Positions 32,627 to 41,316 of a DNA stretch of 64,000 nucleotides are shown here, in pieces. Where the stretch lies: NCBI GenBank assembly GCA_963721405.1, contig CAVRJA010000014.1, forward strand, positions 1 through 64,000, given 5' to 3'. The position numbers and the translations under genes were made by a program. Source of the DNA: JAFNAG01 sp963721405 (GTDB taxonomy: Bacteria; Acidobacteriota; UBA6911). The notes beneath the pieces were generated by a model. It did no database searches, was not told the origin of the DNA, and was given only the letters and a program-made list of their open reading frames with translations. Position 1 is the first letter of the stretch, and the number at the start of each line of letters is the position of its first letter.

Positions 32627-35151
32627 GTCTTCTGTGAGAGATTCCGAAGCAGCTCCTCGTCGTACTCGACAACGGCCTCGCCCTCGATATCTCGCAACCC
32701 CAGTGGAGCTTCATTGAGGGCTGCGTAGCCGATCGCTCGGTAGCCGCGCAGGCGCTTCTCGAACATCGTCATCAGCATCGGCACGTCACGGTCCACGTAG
32801 TCGAAGATCCGTACCTCCGTCTTGCCCGAGTGCAAGCGGTGCAGCCGGCCGGTGTACTGAATCAATGTCCCTTTCCATGAGACCGGCAACGCGAGGAAGA
32901 GCGTATCGAGCCGTGCGTCGTCGAAGCCTTCGCCAATGTATCTGCCCGTAGCGATGATCAGTCGCTCCTCGCCATCGGGGATCGAGGCGAGCTGAGCGAT
33001 CACGTCCCGCCGCTCTCTGGCCCTCATGCCACCATGGAGCACAACGAGATGGCGCGTGAAGGTCCGAAGCCGATTCGCGAAGTGTTCCAAGTGGTCCCGA
33101 CGTTCGGTGAGCAGGATAGGGGAACGTTTCTCTTCGAGGGCGTGGACCACGTCGTCGAAGATCAGGTCGTTGCGATCCTGATCGGCTGCGAGCGACGCGT
33201 AGATATCCTGGATGCCTGCCCCATCGGGAAGGCCCGCAGGCATGAAGCCCGTCTCCCTGACGACGAGCCTAAGGTCGAAAGGGCGTTGCGCGGCCTGGGA
33301 CTTAGCGTCGACGGAGAACCGGATCGGTCCGAGCTGCATGTGCAGGATCGGCTGGTGGCCATCGCGGCGCTGCGGAGTCGCGGTGAGCCCGGCAACGTAT
33401 CGACTTTTCACCTCAGCGAGAACGCGCTCAAAGCTCACAGCCGGGCAATGGTGAGCCTCGTCTTGGATGACCTGGCCGTAGCCAGCCACGAGATCGGCGA
33501 CCGCGCCCTTGCGGATGAGGCTCTGAACCATGGCCACATCGAGCCGGCCATTAGGCTTAGTCTTGCCCGCGCCGATCTGGCCAATGTCCTTGGGTTCGAT
33601 GCCGAGGAACATCGCGAGCTGGCCAATCCACTGGTCCAGGAGCGGCTTGCGATGGATGAGGATGAGCGTGCTCCGCTTCCGCGCCGCGATCAGGTATGTG
33701 CCCACCGCCGTCTTGCCTATACCAGGTGGCGCGACGAACACACCAGTGTCGTGCTCGAGCAGGGCCCGTACGGCCTGTTCCTGTAACGGCGTGAGCGTCC
33801 CCTGGAACGTGAAGTCGACCGAGCAGCCTTCTTCGCGCTTGTCCTCGACGTTGAGCGTGGCTCCATGCTCGCGAAGCAGTGCCTCGGCTTCGGAAAGACA
33901 GCCACGTGGCAGGGCGATGTGTTCGGGGAGGTCCTCGGCGCAAGCGATCACTCGCGGTGTGAGTGCCGTCGAGAGGCGCATGCTCTGTTTCTTGTAGAAC
34001 TCCGGGTTCTGAAATGCGGCCAGCCTCTTGAGCTGGTTGAGAAGGGGCGACGGCAGGCCTGCCTTCTCGATGAACAAGCGCTGGCTCAAGACTGCCTTCA
34101 CCTTCGGCGGTAGTGGATCGGTGATCTCGACCTTTCTCGAGCGTCTGGATGGCAGCCGGTTCCAGGGCGTCCGATCGTCCTCGTCCTGCGTGTCGCTCAT
34201 ACGAACGCCTATCACCTGACCGCAACGACTGGCCTCGCCGACGAGTGCGTGGACGAATGTGGCGTCAAGCCGCCGCACGCCGGCGAGGAAGGCCCACTGG
34301 TCCGGCCATGGCTTGAACACCGCGTCGACAAACACCGAGTTGCCCGCGTCGCGCGCCTGACGCTGCAAAGGGAGCGCGATCAGATTGCCGAAGCCGCCTT
34401 TGGGCATGGTGTCCTGGTTAGGGAACAGCCGATCGTAGGACTCCATAGAGAGCTGGTGCCGGCGGGCCATGGTCTCGGTGATGAGAAAGCAACCAAGCTT
34501 ACGCGCAGCCACAGCCGACACGGGTGATGCAAAGAAGAACCAGGCATGCGCACCGTTGCCCGAGCGGGACCTCTCGATCGCCACCGGCACGCCGTGCAGG
34601 TTACAGGTTTCGACAATGGACGCAACATCTTCTTGCCAAGTCTTCTTGTCGAAATCGGCAGCGAGGAATAGGCACGTTTCGTCCGGCAGAAGCGGGTACA
34701 CACCCATGATATGGTCGCCACGCAGGTGTTTGGCGACTTGCTCGTCAGAAACCGCTATGAATGCCTGGTTCCGGCACTCCCCGCAGGTCGCACGCAGGCC
34801 GGCATCCAGAGTGTTTTTCTTACTGCACAGGTTGTACTCCCATTCGTTTTCGCAGGCGGGCGAGTAGCCGGACTTGCGCTTCTTCACATTCTCCCAGCAG
34901 CGCGGGAAAACGTCTTCACGGCCCCGGAAGAGTGACCTGAATAGGGAAACCTTTGCTGCATTGGTCATCGGTGACGCAACCATCACAGAAGCCGGTGTTG
35001 GCGGGATGACGATCGGCACGGAAGGCCCCGCGGCAACCTCATTTCGGAGCGCAGCCAGCCGGGCACTGCGCTCCTCGATCTCGGCATTGAGGGTGGCGAG
35101 CCGAGATTCCTCGCGGGCAATTTCTGCCAGAAGCTCATCTCGACGTGCCAT
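32623..35151 (-). CDS. TOTE-type primase-helicase
   Basis: 842 residues. An N-terminal coiled coil (residues 1-42) is followed by an archaeo-eukaryotic-type primase domain (LFRSLFRGREDVFPRCWENV; LAADFDKKTW with the paired Asp; ERSRSGNGAHAWFFF with the catalytic His region), roughly residues 70-330. An SF2 helicase follows: Walker A VAPPGIGKTA near residue 473, DEAHH, GLTATPQRRDG, and the C-terminal QYTGRLHR arginine motif. This matches the primase-helicase of TOTE conflict systems, proposed to act on invading or mobile DNA. A partner nuclease is not evident nearby. It lies directly downstream of the displaced 3' part of abiEii. Confidence 0.85.
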   Translation of the reverse strand: MARRDELLAEIAREESRLATLNAEIEERSARLAALRNEVAAGPSVPIVIPPTPASVMVASPMTNAAKVSLFRSLFRGREDVFPRCWENVKKRKSGYSPACENEWEYNLCSKKNTLDAGLRATCGECRNQAFIAVSDEQVAKHLRGDHIMGVYPLLPDETCLFLAADFDKKTWQEDVASIVETCNLHGVPVAIERSRSGNGAHAWFFFASPVSAVAARKLGCFLITETMARRHQLSMESYDRLFPNQDTMPKGGFGNLIALPLQRQARDAGNSVFVDAVFKPWPDQWAFLAGVRRLDATFVHALVGEASRCGQVIGVRMSDTQDEDDRTPWNRLPSRRSRKVEITDPLPPKVKAVLSQRLFIEKAGLPSPLLNQLKRLAAFQNPEFYKKQSMRLSTALTPRVIACAEDLPEHIALPRGCLSEAEALLREHGATLNVEDKREEGCSVDFTFQGTLTPLQEQAVRALLEHDTGVFVAPPGIGKTAVGTYLIAARKRSTLILIHRKPLLDQWIGQLAMFLGIEPKDIGQIGAGKTKPNGRLDVAMVQSLIRKGAVADLVAGYGQVIQDEAHHCPAVSFERVLAEVKSRYVAGLTATPQRRDGHQPILHMQLGPIRFSVDAKSQAAQRPFDLRLVVRETGFMPAGLPDGAGIQDIYASLAADQDRNDLIFDDVVHALEEKRSPILLTERRDHLEHFANRLRTFTRHLVVLHGGMRARERRDVIAQLASIPDGEERLIIATGRYIGEGFDDARLDTLFLALPVSWKGTLIQYTGRLHRLHSGKTEVRIFDYVDRDVPMLMTMFEKRLRGYRAIGYAALNEAPLGLRDIEGEAVVEYDEELLRNLSQKT

Positions 35152-35170
35152 GTGATTCTCCTAGTGGCGA

Positions 35171-35338
35171 TTACTCACCACCCCTCCAGGGCTCGCCGGG
35201 GAGGAGCGGCAAGATGTCGTGCTGTAGGTACTCGGCAGCGCCTTCGAAACTCCAGACGGTGCCCGGGGCGATGAGGGGTTCGATATCCGAAAGGAAGCTC
35301 TTGTCGGAGAGCTTCTCGCGCAGGTTCATCTCGAACTC
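35171..35338 (-). pseudogene. abiEii: 3' part of abiEii separated by a transposon
   Basis: Encodes EFEMNLREKLSDKSFLSDIE, then PLIAPGTVWSFEGAAEYLQH, then DILPLLPGEPWRGGE. This is the usual C-terminus of AbiEii-type nucleotidyltransferases and continues the frame of the 5' part at 39783-40436. The two parts are separated by a 4444-bp transposon with GAACTC repeated at both junctions. An ATG inside the transposon end (35353) could start a 60-residue peptide, but this is not a functional toxin. Confidence 0.8.
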
Positions 35339-35517
35339 TGTAACGAGCCGCATTTTTTCCCTATGACATCCACACGCTCTTTCTCCCCAGATTTGTCAGA
35401 TTCTTTTCCGGTTTAGATGCGATGACAATGACTGCATGTTTTATTGGCGGGATAGGATACTTGTGTGTGTAGGCATGCATGTATCCCACGTGGGGAAAAT
35501 TGAAGCTCAATAAGGAT

Positions 35518-35737
35518 GGTCCCGACGAAAAGCATGTCGGGACCGGCGTCGCGATTACTATTCGCTCCGGAAACTGTTCTCAGGATTTTGAAAGAAAAAG
35601 ACCCTGCCGAATAGGGATGGTTCGGCAGGGCAGGTAAGGACTGAGAGCGGATGCCTGAGACTCAGATCCGTCGCCCCAGCCTCGGGCCCCGTTGACCCTG
35701 GGGCAGGGTTTGCCGCCGGCGCGACCCGGCGGCAAAC
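35518..35737. other. Cluster of four strong hairpins inside the transposon's left end
   Basis: Perfect inverted repeats lie at 35518-35544 (GGTCCCGAC arms), 35602-35630 (CCCTGCCGAA arms), 35685-35703 (GCCCC/GGGGC) and 35708-35737 (GTTTGCCGCCGG arms, 6-base loop). They lie just downstream of the RepA-like gene's stop at 35748. Each could terminate transcription, but four in 220 bases is more than a terminator needs. No coding frame was found here. Confidence 0.65.
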
Positions 35738-35747
35738 TTGTGAGTGG

Positions 35748-36734
35748 CTACGTTGGCAAGCGGTAATGCCCGTCTTGCTGGACAATCGATTTAATACGAC
35801 ACGCCTCAGCGATGGCCAGTTGTGCGGTCCGTTTGGAGCAATGTGTCTGGCTCATGATCCAATTGCGCAGGTCGTTGTAGCGAACCAGAGGGCCGATAGC
35901 CGCAAGGGCGGCTGTAACGTCGGCGATTTCGACTTTGTGTCTGGTGATTTCTGGTTTGGGTGCCTGGCTGGAGGCAAAGAACCAGAGGTTGTCGGGTTCC
36001 AGATTGAGCAATCGCGGCGACTGGGGAGCAGCATAGCGGAACTGAAAACGCAGCTCGATCGAGTTGAGTTGCGGCGAAGGCCGGGTGAGCAGCATGTAGC
36101 TATCGCCGACCGCATGCAGGGCGCTCGATCCGCGGAAGGCAGTGCCGATTTCGTTACGACCAATCGACTTCCGAATATGGTGCACGACAATTAAAGCGGC
36201 CTTGGAAGCATCCCGCAGCCGAAGAAGCGACTGGCACAAAGCTGACATGGCGCGGGTATCGTTCTCGTCTTGGTCGTGTGCGGAGTAAAGGGGATCCAGA
36301 ATGATGACCTCGGCTGCCGCGCTGCGGGCAGCGGCGAGGAAATGGTTCAGTCCAGCGGGGGTGCTGAGCAGGTGACCTGCAGCGCGGGTGTCAACGAAAA
36401 GATAGCCATCGGCAGCCGTTCCGATGGGCTTCCGCATGCAGGACAGTCGGGCTGTGAATAGGTCGACAGGAAGCTCGAACTGACACATCAGCACACGTCG
36501 GGGCGTGGAGACATGAAACCCGGCGCGGGAGGATCCAGCCGCGAGACAAAAGGCCATGTTGGCAACCAACAGCGATTTGCCCACCTTGGGTTCTCCACCA
36601 CAAAAGAAAATACCCTGTGGGGGAAGGAGCCCAGGTTCAATCAGACAGGGCTGAGGCGCCGGCTGATGCAGCAGGAGTTCTCCCAGGGACAAGACTGCGG
36701 AAACAGGCGGATTTTTCGAGGAGGAGTTACTCAT
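35748..36734 (-). CDS. RepA-like AAA ATPase of the transposon
   Basis: 328 residues. Walker A is GGEPKVGKSLL (about residues 46-56) and Walker B is AEVIILDPLY, with ALIVVHHIRKS as the sensor strand. This is a RecA-fold, RepA/AAA_25-type hexameric ATPase. The C-terminal 70 residues form a winged-helix-like segment (VRYNDLRNWIMSQTHCSKRT). Its start overlaps the ExeA-like gene's stop (ATGA). Such a gene is not part of minimal IS21 or Tn5053 modules, so its presence distinguishes this element. It may load or remodel DNA after insertion. Confidence 0.8.
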   Translation of the reverse strand: MSNSSSKNPPVSAVLSLGELLLHQPAPQPCLIEPGLLPPQGIFFCGGEPKVGKSLLVANMAFCLAAGSSRAGFHVSTPRRVLMCQFELPVDLFTARLSCMRKPIGTAADGYLFVDTRAAGHLLSTPAGLNHFLAAARSAAAEVIILDPLYSAHDQDENDTRAMSALCQSLLRLRDASKAALIVVHHIRKSIGRNEIGTAFRGSSALHAVGDSYMLLTRPSPQLNSIELRFQFRYAAPQSPRLLNLEPDNLWFFASSQAPKPEITRHKVEIADVTAALAAIGPLVRYNDLRNWIMSQTHCSKRTAQLAIAEACRIKSIVQQDGHYRLPT

Positions 36735-37528
36735 AGAACCTCCGCAGCGGCATCAAGAAGGATGGGCTCGTCCACGATGTTCGCCTTACGTGAAGCAGCC
36801 AGGCGCAAGGCAGCCACGGCAATGCTGTTGACCTTGCGAAGGATGCCTTTGCTGGCCTGGTATAGGGCTTGCCGGGCAGTGTCGTCAAAGAGCGGTTGGG
36901 AAACCCCAGCCGCCTTGAGTTGATGGGCGACATAGGCGTCGAGTTCGTCGCGGGAGAGGCCTTGCAGGTGATACTGAACGGCGATGCGCTGGCGCAGGGG
37001 TTCGTGGATTTGAAGCGACAAGGTTCTGCGGAGCAAGGGTTGGCCGACCAGCAGGAGAGTGAGATAGTGGACAGAATCCATATTGAAGTTCAGCAGAAGA
37101 GGGATGTGCTCCAGGGTGTTATGACGTAACAACTGGGCTTCGTCCAAAATAAGAATCGGGTGTTGCTTTTTGCTTTCATTGAGACGGACGATGGCCCCCG
37201 AGATCTGACGTGCCAGGTCCCCACACATGTGAGCGGGTTCCAGGTCGAGTTCGAGAGCCATTTGCCGGAGCAAGTCCGAGGTGGTACCGGAGGTCCACTG
37301 CAGGTAGACGATCTTGAAAAGGCTGGGATTGAGACCGGCAATGAAGGTGCGGGCTGCGGTGGATTTGCCGGTACCAACTTCGCCCGTCAGCAGGCCGGCG
37401 CCGCGATGGTCCACAAGAAACTGTAGCCGGGCCTTAATCTGGGTCGCAGCCTGCGAGGCAAAAAACTGTTTGGCGTCGGGGGAATCGCTGAAGGGTGATT
37501 TTTTGAAACCGAAGAAAGCTTCAAACAT
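36731..37528 (-). CDS. ExeA/TnsC-like AAA+ ATPase of the transposon
   Basis: 265 residues. It opens MFEAFFGFKKSPFSDSPDA, the standard ExeA-family N-terminus. Walker A is LTGEVGTGKST, Walker B is PILILDEAQLL, sensor LLLVGQPLL, and the arginine region is PLRQRIAVQYHLQGLS. ATPases of this family act as target-selecting or transposase-activating regulators beside DDE transposases (TnsC, TniB, MuB). It lies 4 bases after the transposase stop and overlaps the next ATPase. Confidence 0.88.
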   Translation of the reverse strand: MFEAFFGFKKSPFSDSPDAKQFFASQAATQIKARLQFLVDHRGAGLLTGEVGTGKSTAARTFIAGLNPSLFKIVYLQWTSGTTSDLLRQMALELDLEPAHMCGDLARQISGAIVRLNESKKQHPILILDEAQLLRHNTLEHIPLLLNFNMDSVHYLTLLLVGQPLLRRTLSLQIHEPLRQRIAVQYHLQGLSRDELDAYVAHQLKAAGVSQPLFDDTARQALYQASKGILRKVNSIAVAALRLAASRKANIVDEPILLDAAAEVL

Positions 37529-37532
37529 AAGG

Positions 37533-38828
37533 CTACTCCTCCTTTTTGTGGATCAACAGCTCGACATAGTTGATTCCGGTGGGCTCGGGTTCCGGAGATT
37601 CCTTGGGCTTGGACGAAGGGATCTGGGCGTTGACAATGGGATCCACCAGACGGGCAAAGCCTTGCGGCTGTCCCTGGAAGTGGATCTCGACTTGGCTGAG
37701 ATCCAGGGGGTTGAAACGCACCTCAATGGTCTGTCCTGCCAAATGGGCCGGAGCCTCGTAGAAACAGTTCTTTAACAGGAAGGTGCAATCCTTACGCACC
37801 AGGCGGTCGACGCGATGAAAGAAGAGGCGGCAGAGGTCTGTCGCCGGAGGAAGCAGGCGGATACGTTCGATGTCGCGCTGCCAACGCAAAAGCGGTGTAG
37901 TCCCCAGGGCCGTATGTTCGGTGCAGTGATAGGAGTTTTCGATCCAGGCCGAGAATCGGGTGTTGAGTTCTTCCAAGGATAAGGTTTGTTTGGGGTTGAG
38001 GTTGGTCAGGAACTGGTCGCGGACGCGCCGGAAGAACCGTTCAATTTTCCCGCGCCCTTCGGGCTGATACGGAGGCGTATGGATTACAACAACGCCCAGG
38101 GAGGCCGCAATCCGAGCCAGCTGCGGGGATCGGTAGATTTTTGCATTATCGGCATAGTAACGGACGGGTATACCGCGGGCCCCGACCGCTTGACGGAAGC
38201 AATCCAAAGCCGAGTTCAATCCCTGGTCCGGATAAAACTCGCCATGGGGAATGATGCGACTGGCGTCGTCGAGAATGGCATGAAGAAAAGCCTGCATTTT
38301 GCCGCCGCCGGGGCGGTGGACATAGGGACCGTACAGCATGTCCGACTGCCAGACATCATTGCTGAATTCCGCTTGGAATTTCTTATGAGTCTGGGGAGCC
38401 AGGAGTTGGCGCTCGGTCAGGCCGCGCTGCTTGAGGAATCGGTACAGTGTGGACGAGGACACCTCGGGAGCGTTCTGTCCGGAAGATAGAGCAAGTTCCC
38501 GGAGCAGTGTGGTACCGGTGCGGTAAGGGTTCTCGCGTTTGAGGCGTTCGATCAAGTCCGCGGTCTGCGGAGTAATGACACGGGATTTGCCCCGGTCTTG
38601 TCGCGGATGAGGCGCCAGGGCCTCGAACCCGCTCTGACGATACCGTGCCGCCCATTGCAGAAGCGTGTCGACACAGACCGAATTGCGTTTGGAGTAAGGG
38701 ATGTCGTACTGGCGGGAAGCAATCTCCTGGGCACGCCGAGAGAGCTCTCCCCGCGGAAGGACCTCTATAACCAAGGTTGCAACCAGGCCATAGCGAAACA
38801 AAGCGATTTTTTCTGATTTGGCATCCAT
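37533..38828 (-). CDS. Mu/TnsB/TniA-like DDE transposase
   Basis: About 431 residues from ATG 38828 (MDAKSEKIALFRYGLVATLV), preceded by GGAGGA; an in-frame extension to 38885 is unlikely. The N-terminal HTH domains (YSKRNSVCVDTLLQWAARYR; SSSTLYRFLKQRGL) are followed by an rve catalytic core with D in VWQSDMLYGP, D in RYYADNAKIY and E in GRGKIERFFRRV. A Mu-type C-terminal beta-barrel follows (GQTIEVRFNPLDLSQVEI). It catalyses strand transfer. It pairs with the ATPase directly downstream. Both transposon ends are intact. Confidence 0.9.
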   Translation of the reverse strand: MDAKSEKIALFRYGLVATLVIEVLPRGELSRRAQEIASRQYDIPYSKRNSVCVDTLLQWAARYRQSGFEALAPHPRQDRGKSRVITPQTADLIERLKRENPYRTGTTLLRELALSSGQNAPEVSSSTLYRFLKQRGLTERQLLAPQTHKKFQAEFSNDVWQSDMLYGPYVHRPGGGKMQAFLHAILDDASRIIPHGEFYPDQGLNSALDCFRQAVGARGIPVRYYADNAKIYRSPQLARIAASLGVVVIHTPPYQPEGRGKIERFFRRVRDQFLTNLNPKQTLSLEELNTRFSAWIENSYHCTEHTALGTTPLLRWQRDIERIRLLPPATDLCRLFFHRVDRLVRKDCTFLLKNCFYEAPAHLAGQTIEVRFNPLDLSQVEIHFQGQPQGFARLVDPIVNAQIPSSKPKESPEPEPTGINYVELLIHKKEE

Positions 38829-38902
38829 CGGGAAAATCCTCCTGGGCATACAGGGTATCCAGGAGGGGTTTTCCCCGCTATGCAAGTGGTGTGTTGGCGG
38901 CG

Positions 38903-39508
38903 TCAGGTTTTAGCCTCGACCGGTTGCAATTTGCTAGCAACCCCGGCTGGAACGAGAGAACGAGGCCAGCCCAGCAGGTGAAAGCGCAGTTCGGAAAAAA
39001 GAAAACAGTGGGCGGGAATCCAGCCGATCGTTTGCAGCATTTGTAATGCCCTGGTCACGAAGGTTGCAGCAGCGATCGCAGCGGTCCGTGAAACCAGTGC
39101 CGAGCATAAGGCCATCGCCTGCGCTCGGAAACGGCGGATCCAGAACTGCCCTCGTTGGTACGGCATGTTAGGCTGAGACGCCGCTTGGGCAGCAGCTTTT
39201 AATGTGTCTCCATTGAACAGACGCGCCACCAGGAACAGAGAGATTGTCAAAAGACTGAATCGCAGATAGGGCAACGCGAACTCCGGCAATACTGAGACGG
39301 TACGCCGGCAGAATCCACATCGGTAGCGCCGGACGGGAATAGATCCATCAAATTCAAGATCCACCAAAGTACGATGGTAAAACCCCCAGGAAATCAGAAT
39401 CTGCAGGACACCACATAAAGGACAATGATCTGGCCGACAAACATCAGGATCAGAAATTTGTTCTATGTACTGGTGGATAGAGCCGACAAACCGATGTAGG
39501 ATTTGCAT
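38903..39508 (-). CDS. Zinc-ribbon protein of the transposon, DUF6431-like
   Basis: About 201 residues from ATG 39508, which follows AAGGAGATACT; the longer frame to 39571 lacks a ribosome site. It contains CPLCGVLQILISWGFYHRTL and YRCGFCRRTVSVLPEF, two CxxC pairs forming a zinc ribbon. An HTH-like segment follows (LFNGDTLKAAAQAASQPNMPYQR). The layout is DUF6431-like, seen beside DDE transposases. It is the first gene of the transposon operon and may recognise a target or the transposon ends. This role is inferred from position. Confidence 0.7.
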   Translation of the reverse strand: MQILHRFVGSIHQYIEQISDPDVCRPDHCPLCGVLQILISWGFYHRTLVDLEFDGSIPVRRYRCGFCRRTVSVLPEFALPYLRFSLLTISLFLVARLFNGDTLKAAAQAASQPNMPYQRGQFWIRRFRAQAMALCSALVSRTAAIAAATFVTRALQMLQTIGWIPAHCFLFSELRFHLLGWPRSLVPAGVASKLQPVEAKT

Positions 39509-39782
39509 AGTATCTCCTTGGAGGGTGGCACCTCCTGGGAATTGTTTGGCGGAGGGCTCTCTTGTCGACAAACAAACTGGAGCCCTCCGGCTTCCATCGC
39601 CATCCTAATCTACAACGAAATCTGATTTGGTAGGAATACTCGGAAGGGTTACAGACTGCAGCTGTGATCCGCGGCTTTTTTCACGCTCCGTTATGGGAGT
39701 GGTGCACAATCCCTTCAATCCGGCCCGAGGTTAATCTGAAAAAATAACGCTCCAACGAGTGAGATTATTGCGGCGCGTTACA

Positions 39783-40436
39783 GAACTCGGCCTGGGATAC
39801 GCGCAGACCCTCGTGCTCCAGGTAGCGCAGAAAGCACTCGACCACGCGTGCTGGATGGACCTTCGCATCGCGGTTTGCGATAAACAGATCGAATAGGTCG
39901 CGTCCCTTCTTGCGCTGGTAGAGTGCGCGAAGCTTTGTGCCGAGCAGCTCGTCGAGCTGATAGGTCTTCACCGTCGCATTGCCAGTGAACCATCGCGAAC
40001 GCACAGAGAGCTCACGCTCCACGATCCCGAACACCGAGAAGTGCTCTCGCGTGTTAATCTCGACCTTTAGTCGCATCGGGACCGGAGGCTTCGCCTCGGA
40101 GCTCATTCGGTAGATAAGGCTGACGCGTCCTTCCTTGGTGCTGCGCCGCGGCGAGCCGAGCCACGGATCGAGAGCGCTCCTGATTACGTCGAGGACCCCG
40201 CCGATCGGTCCCGGACTGACTTGCACGAGGTCGATGTCCTCGGAGTAGCGCACGGCCGGTCGAAGGTGGAGCTTGTAGATGGCGGTCCCGCCTCGGAAAG
40301 CAAGGAGGTTAGCAACCTCCGATTCGGCAAACATGCTGACGACTGCTCGGGACAGGATCAAGTCCTGCTCGACCTGGGCCTCCATCACCCACGGCACTTC
40401 TGCACGCCACTCAGTGATATAGTCGAAGGGAATCAC
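39783..40436 (-). pseudogene. abiEii: 5' part of abiEii toxin gene, interrupted by the transposon
   Basis: The start GTG 40436 overlaps the abiEi stop as GTGA and gives MIPFDYITEWRAEVPW, the expected family start; a TTG at 40475 is unlikely. The nucleotidyltransferase core is AFRGGTAIYKLHL, with the DxD in RYSEDIDLVQV, followed by LKVEINTRE and QLDELLGTKLRALYQRKKGRDLFD. After SQAEF the transposon end is read (CNAPQ, stop at 39765). AbiEii is the GTP-dependent nucleotidyltransferase toxin of type IV systems. The insertion removes its C-terminal 55 or so residues. Confidence 0.88.
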
Positions 40437-41215
40437 AAGTCCGCCTCTACCGATTCGTTCACGAACAGCCGCCAACGGGAGTTGCGTGTTGCGCGCATGA
40501 CCGACTTCCTCGGCCGAAGCGGCACGTACTCCTTGGCATGATCGGCGACATGTTTAGCCAAAGGGACCGCGAGGTTTGCCGCTTCGACGCGCTCGAGCAG
40601 GTAGCCGAGACGCTGTGTCCAAGGGAGCGGCGAATGCTTGGTCTCGGCAAGGAGCTTCTCGGCATCCATGTCCTCCACGAGTTCGGAGAGGACCGTAGCC
40701 ACGTTGGACAGACCGCCCGCGTGGCTCGGATACCCGACTAGGTCGAACGCGGTAGCTTCCCGCGTAGAAATGCGCAGGACGCCACGCAAGGTGTTCTTCT
40801 GCGCGGTAGGGATTTTAGTGACGTTGCGCCGTGCCACGAACTCGACGCGCACCTGACCGCAACGGATCTTAGGACGATTGTGGGCCACCATCGTCTGAAA
40901 GACCATGGGCGCCTGGTGGGCAGCTCCATGCAAGCTCGCCGCAGAAAGCAGGCCTACGTAGTAGGCCAGCCCAAGATGTCCCATAAGCTGCGGTACAAAC
41001 TGGTCTGCTGGCAAGCACCCGAGGGCCCGATACTCCGGCGGGACGATCAAATGGAAGCCGCGAAATGGCATTGCCACGCGGGCTTTCCTCCGCAGCCGGC
41101 GGATCGAAGCTCGAACCGCGACTTGCGACGAGCCTAAGGCAGCAACGGCCTCTGCTGTGCTGAAATGGTACGTCCCCCTGGCTGCCAAATCGTCTATATA
41201 TGAGCTGATGTCCAC
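40433..41215 (-). CDS. abiEi: AbiEi-type antitoxin (type IV toxin-antitoxin)
   Basis: 260 residues. An N-terminal winged helix (YHFSTAEAVAALGSSQVAVRASIRRLRR, residues 16-43) is followed by the AbiEi C-terminal domain (LPADQFVPQLMGHLGLAYYVGLLSAASLHGAAHQAP; VRISTREATAFDLVGYPS-type segment). The family represses its own operon and counters AbiEii without direct binding. The downstream toxin is broken by a transposon, so this antitoxin may now be free of its partner. Confidence 0.88.
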   Translation of the reverse strand: MDISSYIDDLAARGTYHFSTAEAVAALGSSQVAVRASIRRLRRKARVAMPFRGFHLIVPPEYRALGCLPADQFVPQLMGHLGLAYYVGLLSAASLHGAAHQAPMVFQTMVAHNRPKIRCGQVRVEFVARRNVTKIPTAQKNTLRGVLRISTREATAFDLVGYPSHAGGLSNVATVLSELVEDMDAEKLLAETKHSPLPWTQRLGYLLERVEAANLAVPLAKHVADHAKEYVPLRPRKSVMRATRNSRWRLFVNESVEADL

Positions 41216-41316
41216 AAACCGCTCTCCGGAATTACATGGCTAAAGTAACGCAATAAGTAGCTTTAAGCAACCATTTCCGGAGACACGCGTCCGTGGAGGG
41301 GTGAGGTAAGGAAGCT

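Larger units (their letters stand above)
35339..39782 (-). mobile_element. Four-gene transposon with TGTAACG ends and 6-bp target duplication, in abiEii
   Basis: The left end is TGTAACGAGCCGCA and the right end, reversed, is TGTAACGCGCCGCA (13 of 14 match). Both are flanked by the direct repeat GAACTC (35333-35338, 39783-39788), and the interrupted abiEii frame resumes across them. It carries four minus-strand genes: zinc-ribbon protein, Mu/TnsB-like DDE transposase, ExeA/TnsC-like AAA ATPase and RepA-like ATPase. A TCAGATT motif recurs near both ends (35396; reversed at 39619 and 39733) and may be a transposase site. The architecture resembles compact Tn7/Tn5053-type transposons. Confidence 0.9.

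Noticed and set aside
35171..35353. Independent 60-residue gene upstream of the primase-helicase
   Set aside because: Its sequence is the missing C-terminus of the abiEii copy at 39783-40436, and the first codons come from the transposon end.
35748..36734. RepA-like ATPase as replication protein of unit 2
   Set aside because: It lies inside a transposon with defined ends and is coupled to the ExeA-like gene, so it belongs to the transposon and not to the unit.
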